NCBI RefSeq assembly: GCF_030848805.1
Contig: NC_092362.1
Location: 18,025,642-18,089,641 of the forward strand
Length of the DNA stretch: 64,000 bases
Direction: 5' to 3'
Origin: Temnothorax longispinosus
Lineage: Eukaryota > Arthropoda > Insecta > Hymenoptera > Formicidae
Below, in pieces: positions 24,812 through 37,500 of the stretch. The number at the start of each line of letters is the position of its first letter. Positions within the stretch are counted from its first letter, which is position 1. The position numbers and the translations under genes were made by a program. The notes beneath the pieces are model-generated. The model made no database searches, had not been told where the DNA came from, and was given only the letters and a program-made list of their open reading frames with translations.

Positions 24812-26434
24812 TCATTCAGCTTTAATAACTGCCGATGGCGTCCCTGTCACGTTTTGGTCGAAAGTGGGACATTCCTCACCAGCGAGTAGACCGGGTTCGG
24901 TCTTGGGGATAGGACCGTCCGCGCACCGATTGTGGGTTTTCAGATGCCTGGTGATCATATCCCTGCGACAGGCTGCATAGGCACACTGCGGGCACTTATA
25001 CGGCTTCTCGCCGGTATGGGTTCGTTGGTGGGTGCTGAGGTGATCAGATCTGCTGAACACCTGTCGGCAAGTCCGGCATGTGTACGGTTTGACGCCGGTG
25101 TGCAGTCTCATATGCCTGGTCAACATGTCCGACCTCGCAAAACTCCTCTGACACACGTCGCAGAGGTATGCTTTCGCCGAGGCATCATGGAGACCTTGTC
25201 GACGATGTCTGGATGCCATGTGCTTTGCCAGACGATCATGCAGACTGAACATCTGTCCGCACTCTGGACAGACGTAAGCCACGTCCGCGCCCGGCGCCAT
25301 TTCCTCAACGACGGGTAGAACCTCCAAATTATACCGTACTGCAACGCTTTCTTTTGTCGTGGGTGATGCGACATCGCCCCTGACTACGGGCACGCTGACG
25401 GAACCCCGCGTTACGATGCCAGACGGTAGCAACTGAAGAGACGGTGACCTGCTGGAGGCTGCCGAAGCAGCCGCGGTGGACTGTAGCATCAGATTCTTCA
25501 TAGAGAGATCCAACGGCGATTCTTGAGGACTTGTACCATCACTCTCGAGAGAGCTACTTCGCGGAGGATGATTGACGACAGAGGAAAAAGAAGTGGTCGC
25601 GGCTGGTACTCGCGTTTCGTCCCATTTGGGCACAACATCTGAATCGGAGTGACTGCGTCCGCGGAAGGTGTCGCCTGGTGACGACGACGACAGGTACTTG
25701 GTATGCATGTACTGCTCGAATATGCTATACGTGCCGCATATACTGCTGTACGTGAAGCTGGTTCGCGACAGCGGTGTCTGCAGAGAGGTCGCCGACATCA
25801 TCGCTGCCGACGCAGCCAGCGACTGTGAGCACTGACTGCACATACAGTCCGAGTACTTAGTCGCCGACAATCGGTGGTTGTTCTGATAGGGCGAGTAACG
25901 ATGTCGATGATGGTGATGTTGATGATACGAATATCGGTATGGTCGGTGGGGATGATGGTGATACTGCTGACTGATTTCGTTGAACTCCTCTTCGGTTGAC
26001 ATCACTGCTTCCGCATCTTTTAACCTCAATGGTAGTTGGCCAATCACGGCGGTGGTATCCACAGCGGATCGCGAGGACGACGATCTGGGCGAGCCGAAGA
26101 CATCTTCCTCCTCGGACACAGGTCCGCTGCCTTCGAACTTCAACACCTCGCCTTCGGATGGTGAACTGCGATGGGCCTGCAATGTGTCCACTACTTGTTC
26201 CAACCGTCTTCGTTTCTTGCGGGGGTTCCGGTGGTTGCGGTTGGCCGTCGCCGCGAGGGTGTTGTTGTTGGTACAGGAGGGTGGTGGCGGCTTGGCCGGG
26301 CCCGGGGGCGCGGCTGCGGCGTCCTCCACGGCGCTCTCGGCCATCGTCATCGAGGATGCGCGGCACCCGCCGCCTGGGCCCCTTATGCCACCTACGACAC
26401 CCTCGGCTACCACCGTACTACCACCCACCTCGTC
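24812..26434 (-). CDS. klu: Klumpfuss-like (WT1/EGR-type) C2H2 zinc-finger transcription factor, terminal coding exon
   Basis: Predicted nuclear DNA-binding regulator. Numbering counts three intronic codons before the acceptor, 543 residues in all. A basic NLS-like run RKKRRR is at 75-80, a His-rich stretch at 162-181, and PLDLS, a CtBP co-repressor docking motif, at 310-314. Four C2H2 fingers follow: C392/C395/H408/H413, C428/C431/H444/H448, C456/C459/H472/H476 and C484/C487/H500/H504. Fingers 2-4 are joined by TGVKPY and TGEKPY linkers. Fingers 2 and 3 carry RSD recognition helices (RSDMLTR, RSDHLST) as in WT1 and EGR proteins; finger 4 lacks the usual aromatic (YAACRRDMITRH). The protein ends IKAE, a SUMO consensus, before TGA. 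The frame has no ATG at its 5' end; it opens at an acceptor (TTGTTTCAG|GAC), so upstream exons exist. If those are untranslated, translation could start at Met32 (26350) or Met34 (26344, good Kozak context). In Drosophila klumpfuss acts in neuroblast and sensory-organ fate. The zinc-finger call is certain; the klumpfuss assignment is by recognition of the finger set, not a search. Confidence 0.8.
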   Translation of the reverse strand, partial: DEVGGSTVVAEGVVGGIRGPGGGCRASSMTMAESAVEDAAAAPPGPAKPPPPSCTNNNTLAATANRNHRNPRKKRRRLEQVVDTLQAHRSSPSEGEVLKFEGSGPVSEEEDVFGSPRSSSSRSAVDTTAVIGQLPLRLKDAEAVMSTEEEFNEISQQYHHHPHRPYRYSYHQHHHHRHRYSPYQNNHRLSATKYSDCMCSQCSQSLAASAAMMSATSLQTPLSRTSFTYSSICGTYSIFEQYMHTKYLSSSSPGDTFRGRSHSDSDVVPKWDETRVPAATTSFSSVVNHPPRSSSLESDGTSPQESPLDLSMKNLMLQSTAAASAASSRSPSLQLLPSGIVTRGSVSVPVVRGDVASPTTKESVAVRYNLEVLPVVEEMAPGADVAYVCPECGQMFSLHDRLAKHMASRHRRQGLHDASAKAYLCDVCQRSFARSDMLTRHMRLHTGVKPYTCRTCRQVFSRSDHLSTHQRTHTGEKPYKCPQCAYAACRRDMITRHLKTHNRCADGPIPKTEPGLLAGEECPTFDQNVTGTPSAVIKAE

Positions 26435-26450
26435 CTGAAACAATTAAAAG
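26435..26450 (-). other. Splice acceptor before the klumpfuss-like exon
   Basis: Read on the minus strand this is CTTTTAATTGTTTCAG, a T-rich tract ending in CAG, directly before GACGAGGTG of the zinc-finger exon. The open frame runs across the junction only because the three preceding intronic codons (TTG TTT CAG) happen to be open; no ATG exists there. This argues that the coding exon begins at 26434 and is entered in phase 0. Confidence 0.7.
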
Positions 26451-28471
26451 ATGATGATGTGGTTATTCGAAGATGCTCATGTTATCTATACGAGTTTAAA
26501 TAAATTATTTAATTTAGCGTTTAAACAGTACTTGAATAGCACTGAAGCAATGAACAAGTGTGCGGTGACGTTTATAGATTAAATTATCGCACATGTGTAT
26601 TTGCTTAATTATTATTTCGATAATCTGTTTAATCGTTGAATTAAATTATGCCTTATTATGTTGATATATGTCTATACGCTAAGGTTTATATAGATATATT
26701 ACTTTACTTGCTTCGGTCGTGATCTTTTTTCCAATTTATGTTAGAAATTATTCAGAGTATGTGACTCGGGCTTGAATTTCACAAGATATATAATTTCACT
26801 TGAACGCAAATTAATTTTCAGAGAAATAACTTCCAATTATATGTTATTATACTTTGAGATTTGAGCGCCATTGAATTAGATAGTATTTTGTTGGCGCAAC
26901 GTTGTTGTTAACAACGCTAGCTTGCTAATGATAGTAATTGACATATCGTGGTGACATTTATACGGGCAAGGTTTAGATTTGCAGGTGCTAATAAACTATG
27001 ACTTCGTAATAATATATGAATTTATGATAGCGCTACTTGTAAATGAAACGTGGTTAATGATAATATTTCGAGAGACATAAACTTCGATCAATTCATGTTT
27101 AATATGATCTCACGTAATGCATATAATATTATTAATTATAACAAATAATTCAAAATTTATAAGCGTTTATATATTTTCGCTATTTTAAGCGCAAAATTTA
27201 ATAAATTAAAAAGAAATATTACAAAAATACAAAACTTAGTATGTCTATTAAAATAGACCAGCAAGAATAGACTTTATTGTACGACTTTTTTAAAAATTTG
27301 TTCATAGTACCGTACAGAGTTTAACATATAAATATTATAAAATAAGACATTGGTCTTATGCAACGGTTCTCTGTCATAAAATGCAATTTATGTTAAAAGC
27401 AAATAGGTTAACGTGAGCAACATCAAAAATAAAAAGTGTCGAAAATTAATTCTTTTACAAAACGTTAAATATAATTATTATATTAATCGCGAGAGCAATG
27501 AAATATCAGTGTGAATGACCGTTCACATATAATCTTGCCATCTTACCAATCCCAAAAAAACAGGTATTGACGTGCAAGACCAACAGGTGTGGACTGCGCG
27601 TGACTCGTCTTAGAACGAATGGCAATCGAGGTAACGGAGGTCTTCTAGAGAATGGGGGAGACGACGAAGAAGCGCCAAGTTGTCGTAACAAGACGCGATT
27701 AGAATATTCGTCACGTTTTTGCGCCGCGATATCGACCGATCATTTGTCATTAGTGCCGTGGCCGCCATTAAAAGCCGAGAGACGATCGCCTCTCGACGAG
27801 ATCGCGCTCGATCCCGTGCCGATTATCGCGATACAGCCCCGTTTCGACCACTCCGCGACTAACGGAACTTTTTTTAACGTTCTCGATAAAAGAATCTTGC
27901 CCACTTTGTAAACAAGCGGCATCATCATTTATTGAAACACGGTCGTTACTAAGGAAATTAATTAGAAACGGAAGAGATTCGTCATGGGTTAATTGAATAT
28001 CTATTAAAACATTATTGCGCATTTCTAAAAGTGTAGAAAATTGCGTATTTTTGACGATTCACGAAGTGACAGATGAATAATGATACTCTGTGTTCTCTTG
28101 GTTGAATACAGAATTTTCGGCGGGGACCTAATTCCCACGAAACGAATATAGACGAAGAGTCGTGTGGGATTTTTAAAATATTTATTTTAATCCACCATGT
28201 AAATGTATGTGTGTGGACCACACTGTTCGTCTTGTTCGATGTGACAACGTCACTTTGTCATAAGACCGCGCGATGTAACTTGAGAGATGTATCTGCTGAA
28301 TATTTGAAATTTAAATCGCGCGAGCACGAGCACGTGAATCAACGAACAGACTACCGATGACTGGCATTTAACACCGTGATTTTTTGACGGCGTGGGCGAA
28401 TTTCTATTGTTCATGTGCAGCACTTTAAAAAAATTAACTCTGGGGACTCCATTACCGGCGGTTCTTCTTAC
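26451..28471 (-). other. Putative intron upstream of the klumpfuss-like exon
   Basis: AT-rich sequence with a CpG-rich segment at 27.55-27.9 kb. It would be the intron between the candidate exon at 28472-28522 and the zinc-finger exon if that candidate is real. No domain-bearing frames are present. Confidence 0.3.
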
Positions 28472-28522
28472 TTGCGGCTCTTTTACAGATAAAAAGTTTA
28501 TAAAATCGTAAAAATCAAACAT
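28472..28522 (-). CDS. Candidate upstream coding exon of the klumpfuss-like gene
   Basis: On the minus strand an ATG with A at -3 (CATCATGTTT) opens 17 codons, MFDFYDFINFLSVKEPQ, ending at CAA|GTAAGA, a reasonable donor. The exon ends in phase 0, which matches the phase-0 entry of the zinc-finger exon about 2.0 kb downstream. Against it: the exon is short and AT-rich, the peptide is not recognised, and other donor-like sites lie in the same region, including strong ones near 27546 and 29906 that are in the wrong phase for the ATG frames in front of them. A one-in-three phase match is weak support. It could equally be chance, with the true 5' exon elsewhere or untranslated. Confidence 0.25.
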
Positions 28523-31500
28523 GATGTAAATAACTACTTATGATGCGACGTTATCCAATCTCGGTAAAACTTATGATGAACTTTATAAGGATTTCGCATC
28601 GTTTTCGTTAACCAACGGCATTAAAAGAGAGACATATTAGATTAAAATAATCGATTAATTTTGTGTAAGTGTTTATATATTAAATAAAACTAAGAGGACA
28701 GCAAAAGAAATTAAAATCAGATTTTTAGGATCTTTCAGTTTTGCCGACTAAATACATCATTGAATATGAGAAATCAAACTGCGAGGTATCTTTTTAAAAC
28801 CAATACACATACGATGGCACCCGATGTGACGGTATCTTGGCGCCACGTGTGCGTGCATAATCTCAATTGCAAGTCTGCCGTCGGTCTCGATAGCACGTCA
28901 CGATCGTAGAATAAAGATTCTACTCAGCTTCCTGGAAAAACGCGGTATGTCGCGTCGCGGACGCGGATGTGGAGAATTGTCCAACGGTTTTCCAGCGGCT
29001 CCAGCGTGCTGCATACCGACGCGTACGTGCGTAGTGCGCCGTTTCGAGACCGATCTTCGCGGCCGGCCCCGCTTACCTCCGATGAATACCGAGAAATCCG
29101 TTCATGGAGAAACATGCGAATTCCTGGCCACAGTCCCATCGCGCGGCAGCGAGAGGCGGACTTCGATAGTCGCTTAAATGACGTCGCTTAAGTGACTTAA
29201 TGCGGCTGAATCCGCGATTTATTTCAATCCACGTGCGTCCTTCAACTTTGCACCACCGCACCGGGGCATTCTCGGGATTCTAGAATAAGGACTCGTCGCT
29301 GTCGCGCCTTTGTCGCACAAAAAAAAACTGCTTTATGCGCATTCGAAAGTCTTGTTATGCTGTTCTCTTAAAGAGACAGAATGAATATTAACATGTTGGC
29401 ATAGTGATTGTTTTTATTAGCCAGATGATACTTTTGCAGGACATGTAGTGGCGTCACAGAAAAGAATGCGCGTTCCTAGCGGGAGGTTGTTCTTGAATAA
29501 AGTGTTTGGTTAGATGTCTTCTTAACAAAAGTTATATTTATGCTGTCAATTCATAGATTGATACTTGCATGGTTTGATTACAAAACCGCATCAATCAAAA
29601 GAGAATAGATAATAGATCTGAACGCATTCATGTCATAGAATAGCGCTTCGATTAGAGAAGATCCGTAATGAATCTTGTTTGACGGTGCTCGAGGCGCTTC
29701 GGTCCTTTCTTCTTTACTACAGTGGCTATTCTTTTATTCTTCTCGGCGCCGCCACTTGTCCTACCCTTCTCCGCCTTCATTCGCGGAGAGAAAGGGTCTC
29801 GATGATCGGTCGTAAAACGTAAAGGGGACTCGTAAACGAAGTGAAAAGATATCAGAACGTAAATGTCGAGAACAGGTCCCCTAAAGAGGACGGTGTGGGC
29901 GTACTTACTCGCTACCTTCCCACCACCTTGATTTTTTCCTTTTTGCCTTCGCTCAGGATCGAGGAGTACCCTTCTAGAGAGTTTGCTGCGATATTTCATT
30001 ACTCTCTTTATTTCTCTTATTCTTTTCCATTTAATGAAATTATCTTAAGCTAACAAAATGCACATCAAAAATAATTTTATTCCATATGATATTTAAGAAG
30101 TGTTCCCTTGATGATTAAAAAATTTAGATTAAGGCTCTCAAGTGCTAATCTAATGATACAAAAATTTCAAGATATACTAAAAATGTAAGACAGTATTGAT
30201 TTTTTAAAAGTATACAACAAAATATTTATAAAAATTAATAATAATTTTCTTTGTGAAAAGAAAAATATATTACATTCAGTTCGATATAAGCAAAATATTC
30301 GTATCGAGAAAGAGAAGTAGTAAAGATGTTGCTATCTACGATTTGATACACATGTGATGATTTGAGGATATGAGTTTGCAAGAAAACGGAGCGGACGATC
30401 ATCGGTGAAGAATTCCAGCAGGAATGCCCTCGAGCAGGCACCTGTAACCGTGGCTCGACGGGAGAAACAGAACAGGTTGAGACGTGGGCGTGGGTGGAGC
30501 GCTTGATCTTTCTCTCCTGCACGATCTGCCCATATACTGGCCACTGCGCTACGGCAGTGATGGGTACGATTAACGCGCGAGTTTATGTTCACTATTTCTT
30601 GAAGACACAGATACATACAAAAAACATTTTCATCTCCTTAAAAAATAATTTTCTTTGTCAGAATGCTCTTTGGCGTTTTACACTCTAATAGACGCAACAT
30701 AAAAAATGTGACATTTAAAAATGAATTTTCATCTTAGAATTTTATAAAAGTTTTGTGTTTTAATCGTATCAACATTCCAAACGTTTGTAGTTACAAGTTG
30801 TATTCCATAATCGCAAATGATATAGCGTCTATTAATACGATTTGATGCATTATTTAATCATCATTTTCATTTACCTAAACGATTAATTAAGATGTAATTA
30901 GATAGATACGATCTAAAAAAGAAATAGCATAAGGAGTTATTAAAAACAATGTCGTCTTTGTAAAAAAATATATAAAAACAAATGTAGTTACACGTGTGTG
31001 TTATATAAATGTGAACGTGACTCGCGCCTTTCGCTATTGGCTGTCCATCCGGCGTTCCTGCTTCGGAAAGGAAGAGCGGCCTTAAGGCAGACAGGCTCGC
31101 CGCGGTGGCGGTAGGACTCTGGCGAACTGCTACCAAAAAACCAGACGGGCTACCGAAGGGAAGCCGGTGGTTGGTATCTATATAGGCTACGAGGTAGTGA
31201 AGCTGCGACCATCCGAGCGTATCTTCCCGCGAGGGCGAGGCCCGCAAAAAGAATTAGAGGAATCGAGACGGCCGGCGATCGAAGGTCGACGATCTGTCTC
31301 GACGAATGAACGTTCGTTAACCATTAGGCCTATCTGAAGCATACCAGCCGGTGGCTCGTCTAGGAGATTGACAACGTATATCAAGCCTACGAGCTGCGGA
31401 GGACTCGTTCGCCAAGCACACACTTTTCCGCGGAACGAGTTGCAGAAGCAACGCGCGTCTTTCCTCATTCTGTTTCTTTTTTCTCGGCTTTTTTCTCTCT

Positions 31501-34500
31501 CTCCCCATCTATCTCTTCCTTTCTCCGTCTTTCTTCCCTCCACAGAGCATTTCCCCCGATGCGGTCTCTCTACGATGCAAAGAAGTCGCTTGCTCGAGTG
31601 AGCGTCCGTCGCGCGACAGATTTTATCGTCGGCGGAAAATTACGGGTTATCGAGAGGGTGATTAATGGCCCCCCGCTGGATATTGGACAGTAATTAAATG
31701 CGTGGCAATTTGTGCACCGCGCAGATATAGTGTGTGCGTATTCATGGCACGACTGACAGGCCAACTAGACTGATTTAAAGTTTTACGAGACGAACGAGGC
31801 GCGCGCGGGCGCGCGCGCGATCGTTTATCTTTCTCTGCGTCTTCCTCGATCCTTGTCGGCTCATCTTTTTTCCTGACGAAGATGCTAACACGCCGCTATG
31901 GCATGTCTCTTTTTTTGTTTCGTGTATAGGATACGACGCGACGCATATATAAAGTGTAGCAAGATTGCGCTCGACTTTGCGGAGGCTTTGATTCTACTTT
32001 TTGACGGAAACGAGGTAGGCTCGTCATACATATTCTGATTCTTGTTCGAAAAAAAGCAATTTGGCGACGCAAAAAGATATAGGTACATAATTTGTCAAAA
32101 AAGATCTTTAAAACATTCAACGATATATCTTATTGTATGTTTATAATTTTATACATATATAATCAATATGCATGCAGATAGATAGAAAGATAAAAAATCA
32201 CGTAAAGTCTCAATGTAGCTTTTTCGAGAGATTCGGCATGCATTTATTATAAAAGTAACTTTCGTGGTTTCGCTTTATAGAGAGCATCGCGATACCGGAG
32301 AGTCGCCAAGAGTCTCCTCCATTAGATAACTTCCACGAAAAGACTAAGACGCGGTTTTTGCGTCTGCGATGGCGAGGCGGGACTTGGCGCTCATAGGCAG
32401 GTATAGAGCATCGTCGTCCTCGACTCTTACGATCTAGTTAGCGCGATCCATCGATCCGATTGGCGTGTAATCGATCGCCCTCGTCTCTATAAGGGGACGG
32501 GCTAGAATTCGCTGAATCACACCGCCTTCGGGACAATTTGCCGATATGATAACGCCCCGTTTCCTCTGATTCCACTTGTTTACGCTGAAATGGCGATATC
32601 CAGCATCATGCATTATTGAATAAGACATTAATTCCGTATTCTTCATTTTAATGGATTGTGCCATATATAGATATGTTAAGCAAATGAAAAAGGAAAAACA
32701 GGTATATATATATCTATGTGCAGTTTATTCTCGCGCACATAATCATTTTTTACTATAAGGATTTCTAGTTCAATTGTTTCTTTTTACGCCACGTGTAAAT
32801 GCATTATAATTCAGTATAGGTATGTTGGAAATATCGCATTTTTGTAAAAGTTATTTCATCGCCATGCATAGATAAATTACTTTAGCATCTGTATATAGAT
32901 TTTTGGAAATTTGCCCTGAAGACTAGTAGACTTCAAGATAAATCAAAATTTTAAAAATTATATATTTGATATATAATTGTATTAACAACTCTCTATTTTT
33001 ATAATATATACCATTCCAGTCATTCCAGTAGTCATTCCAAATAACGATATTTTTATGAAGCTTGAGAAAGGTATCAAAAATACGATATACTTCCGTTATT
33101 CACTTGTCATAGTTCCGAAATGCCCCCATCAAACTCTCCATTACACTCTGCGATCTTTCAGTCAACCGAAACGTATCGCGATGTCACGCTGTTCTGTCGA
33201 CATTAAGGCGAGTTCATTTCGACGGGCGCATAATCCGATTATCCCGGCTTCTCATTCGGTCGCGTTTTCCCGGCGCCGCTCGCATTTTATTCCACGGCAT
33301 GCGTCTCCATGCACCTGGCCGCCGCACGCCGCGCCGCCGCAAAACCCGCGCATCCCATTACGGTACGTAAACGCTCGATATTCTTTCATTTCACTTCCTG
33401 AGGGTGCAGATTCTAGATATATATTTAAATGCCGCTGCAAAATGCCAACCCATTCCCGCGAAACGATATTATTTCTCTTCGTTCCGATTGCCGAGCCGAT
33501 CCGTTTGCGGAAAAGAGACGGCGACAGCGATCGAAGAGAGGAGAGAGGAGAGTCAAACGAGGCAGTTTGAAAATATGCTCCTGAAATTATCGTTATCCGC
33601 CGAGGGATCTCCGCGGCCGCGAAGATCGTCGAGTCGTTAGTCAGTCGGTCCTGCGGTCCCGAGACCCTCTCCAAGTGCCGAGAAAAAGAGGGAGAAAGAG
33701 AGGCGCACTGGTAATTAAACTCTCGCGCGACTTTGCTTGCCGTCGTTCGTCGGTCGACGTCGTTGGCTTTTTACGGTTTGCACCTTGCACGCCACGCCAC
33801 ATACACGAGAGAGAGAGAGAGAAAGAGAGACGTGACGCGTATGTCGGCGCCTTACGGGCCAGCGTAAAACTGGCCGGTAATCATTAACGACCTAGCGCTC
33901 TCTCGACGAAAACCAAAGAGAGCCGCATCGCACCTGAAAAAGCTTACATGTGCATACAGAATATTTCAGAACACTCGACCTTATTTTGAATAACGGATTT
34001 TTCCAAAGAGAATATCGAAGAAACTATTATATGATTTTTAACATTTATAATATTTAATATGTGTAAAATATATTTCGAAAAAGTAAAATTTCGAAGAAGT
34101 AAAATTGAATCTTCTTATTCTAAAGCAGAGCAATTTTTGTTTTTGAAAATAGAGTGCCATGGTAAATCGCAGCATATATTTAACTTATCGCAAAGTGCGG
34201 CAGTTTATTGAATGAGATGAATTGCGATCGAGCCAAGAGGGTGCAAATTATAATTTATCAAATTAAACTTTGCATGAATAGATGCATGTACTTAGATTAT
34301 TGCGACGATTTGAACGTATAACGAAGTGAAAATGTCTGAGCCTGTGTGGGCATACATTGCGATAATTTAGAATACACATCCGTGATGATGGCAATACGAT
34401 GCGGTGACGTCCGAATCGACAAATAAATAGTCAATTCGTTTAACATTTGCTCCTGTTCGCTATCCGTGTTGTCCGCAATCGATTCCCTTGCGTCACGGCG

Positions 34501-37500
34501 CTAAAGTATTCCGCGAACTCATATCATTGACAACGCAATATGAACAGCATCGTTTATAATAGTGCGCGCGATTTATCGCATGTCATTATGGTACGCACCG
34601 CGGGCCGTAAATATCAAAAGCGCAACTTGCTACCGAATTACATAAAATAATCCGCGAATAGAACGCAATGCGAGTGGAAAATAATAAAAATTTAATATCT
34701 GCTGCGCGTAAAATCGAGTAACATTGATTCTTTACGAGCACGCGCATAAAAACACACATAACCGGCTCCGAGAGCGGCACTTGAATATCCTTATAACAAT
34801 CAGGGGAAAGTATCTCACTGTCTGATTACACAGACATAAATCCTAACTATCGTGAATATTTGATGATGGGATTGAAAACAAACGCATGATGAAATAAGTC
34901 ATAAAATGGCTCTTTTTAATTTTTCTTCTGTTAAAAAAATAAGTAATAAATTGTATATAATTACATATAGACCTAAAAAGAATCTAAAGCTTAATTTTCA
35001 TAGAAAATGCTTCATTCTAATATAATAATATTTAATAACATAAAGGAATACTTTAGTAGATAATTATATTTATCAATAATGTATATTATAATTCGAAATA
35101 TTGAATATATGTAGTTACAATTAAACTTCAGGTGATGTAAACGGTACGGTGCACTGATTTTTCAAGATACGTCTATTTATTAACAACTGCAATATAATAT
35201 GTATCATATTTATATAGACGCATAAGAAAATAAATTATATAACCTACAAATAGTTAAACTTTAAAATAAGGTAATGACTGAAAACTTTCATCTCTTGATA
35301 ATAACCCGCTGGGTTCTTCTCGGAGCGTATTTCGATCCGAAACAGTTCAGATGCAAGGTACGGTGTTGTATGCGCGCTGTCCCGATGCCGCATCGAAAGT
35401 GTCATAGCACTGCAGTGCAGCAGGACTGCAGCAGGTTCCAAAATGTAGCGCAGTAATCGTTAATATACGGTCACGGAGGTCCCTCAAACCGGAAAAATGC
35501 AATAATAACGAGTAGAAAATTTGCCAGGAATTTGACAAGAGATGTAGACGTTATTATACAGCTGTAATACTTTCTGCGAGCGGGATGCAATTATTATGTC
35601 GAACTGACAAAGTTTAACCACACGTGTAAGAACGAACTGGCGTTTATCGTAGTAATTACACTTTAGCTTTAACGATAATATCTGATAAAAGCGATAAGAA
35701 GGAAAAGTTTACGAGCCAACGGTCGATTCTACATTTTTGATACGCTGAGAGTTATACAACGTCGTTCACGAGATGGTTTCGTGTATAGTAAATTGCGATC
35801 ATTAGCACGACGATTATCGATAAGATAGGCGATGTGTGATCAGACGTGAAAATAATCGACTAATTAAAAAAAGACGTTATAATTAAAATTGTATGCATTT
35901 TATGAGATAGCATTTCTCGTTGATTTGCGCGAGGATGATTTTGTGCGGAATTTCTAAAACGCATGTATATAAAATTAGAAAGGACAAAAGGATATTAAAA
36001 TAACCGATTTTACTTCACACATTTTTGAAATATAATATAGTAATATAATTTGTACATAACCTTTACATTTTACATGATACAGTAATTTAATCTCGGGATA
36101 TGGAATAGTAATTCCTTAAAATTTGGTTTTATAAAGTAATGAAATTAATGATCTTTTATGATCTGACATTAAAATTATAATATCTTTCAAAAATTTTAAA
36201 TATAATTTTCCGACGTCGTAAGTTAACAGATCCTCTAAAATTGATAATAAGCCAGCCCTGTAGTGCGGCGCGTATACACGCGTAAATGCATTCGGTCGTA
36301 ACGGCTGTTACAATCTATCCCAACCACGGCATTCGTATGGCGGACATTATCGTGTAATTGCGGGTTAATTCGAGGCTGGCAGACGACAGCGTACAAGGCG
36401 TGGGCGATTCCTTAGGCCTGTCTCGTTTTGTCGTTTCGCGTAGCTGCACGCAATCGCATTCGCCAAACGACAGAGACATCTCCTAGTAGTCTCTTGGGCT
36501 CTTCGTCCAACGCTCGTTGAACATATTTTACGCTTCGTCGCGCGAAACCGACGATTGTCCGTGCAATAATTTACATGGAAATCAGGCACGCGAAATCTAG
36601 AGACTCATTTACACAGAGCTTGGACTCAAATAAAGTGAAGATAGATAAGAGTCATTCATCAGACGTGTGAAAAGTATAAAAATTCTTTTTAAGAAAATAT
36701 TTTTTCGACAATACTCAATTTAAATTTATAAAAATCATTTTTCTGTTGTTTGAACTTTTGAAAACTTTTTTTTGTTGTTAAAGAGAAACGAAAATCTATG
36801 GAGCAATCCATATTCTCTTCGATGCATCGCAGAATCCGCAATGCAGAATTCTAGATAAATTTTACGGAGCGAGGGAAATTCTTGAGACCGACAATGTCGA
36901 TCTCAACGAAGTCGAGATCTCAACGTCGAACGCAGCTCAATTATTTATTCGTGGCGCGTGGGTGTTTGTTCGTTTATTCGGTTAAAAAGGAATCGTTTCG
37001 ACGAGATTAGATGCGGAGGAAAAGAAGGAATCAGAGGAACGAGTGGCACTTGGAAGAGAGTTCCACAGAGCGATGCACTCGTTGCAGATGCACAAGCAGA
37101 TTCTAAGTTCTCGGTGTCAAGCATAAGGTCTCCTTCGAGCTGTGGTCGTTATACACGCGTGTGCACACGCTCGCACGTGCGTGAATGTGAGTTCTTCTCA
37201 GAGAGAGATCAGCCTCGGATAGGTCGGGTCTCTTTAGCTGGCAGGTATAGGCCGTATGCCTTAATAGAAACACCCACGCTCTCATTATGCGGATATCGTA
37301 AACATTCGCGGCGGACTCGCGATCTCCCGTATGCAAATATCATCGACCTCCCTCGTTCCCTTCTACTTGCCGTCCTGTCCCGTACTGCAGTTTGCACGCG
37401 ATCACGTAAACCGGCAGTCTGCGTCGGACCTAAAGGTGCTTGCTCTTTTTCGATCGCGCACAATTTCCGTATCTCGATCCTTGATGTTGTCATTACTCTA

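Noticed and set aside
25857..26503. Frames overlapping the zinc-finger exon in other phases and strand
   Set aside because: Shadows of the real coding exon; Gly/Pro/Arg-rich because of its composition.
27506..27691. Minus-strand frame with donor GTAAGA near 27546 as klumpfuss 5' exon
   Set aside because: It ends in phase 1, which does not fit the downstream exon; the peptide is not recognised.
29652..29999. Minus-strand frame with a strong donor GTAAGT near 29906 as klumpfuss 5' exon
   Set aside because: The ATG frame would reach the donor in phase 1, whereas the zinc-finger exon is entered in phase 0.
33055..33570. 171-codon plus-strand frame
   Set aside because: Overlaps a 140-codon minus-strand frame in the same CpG-rich block and has no recognisable motif.
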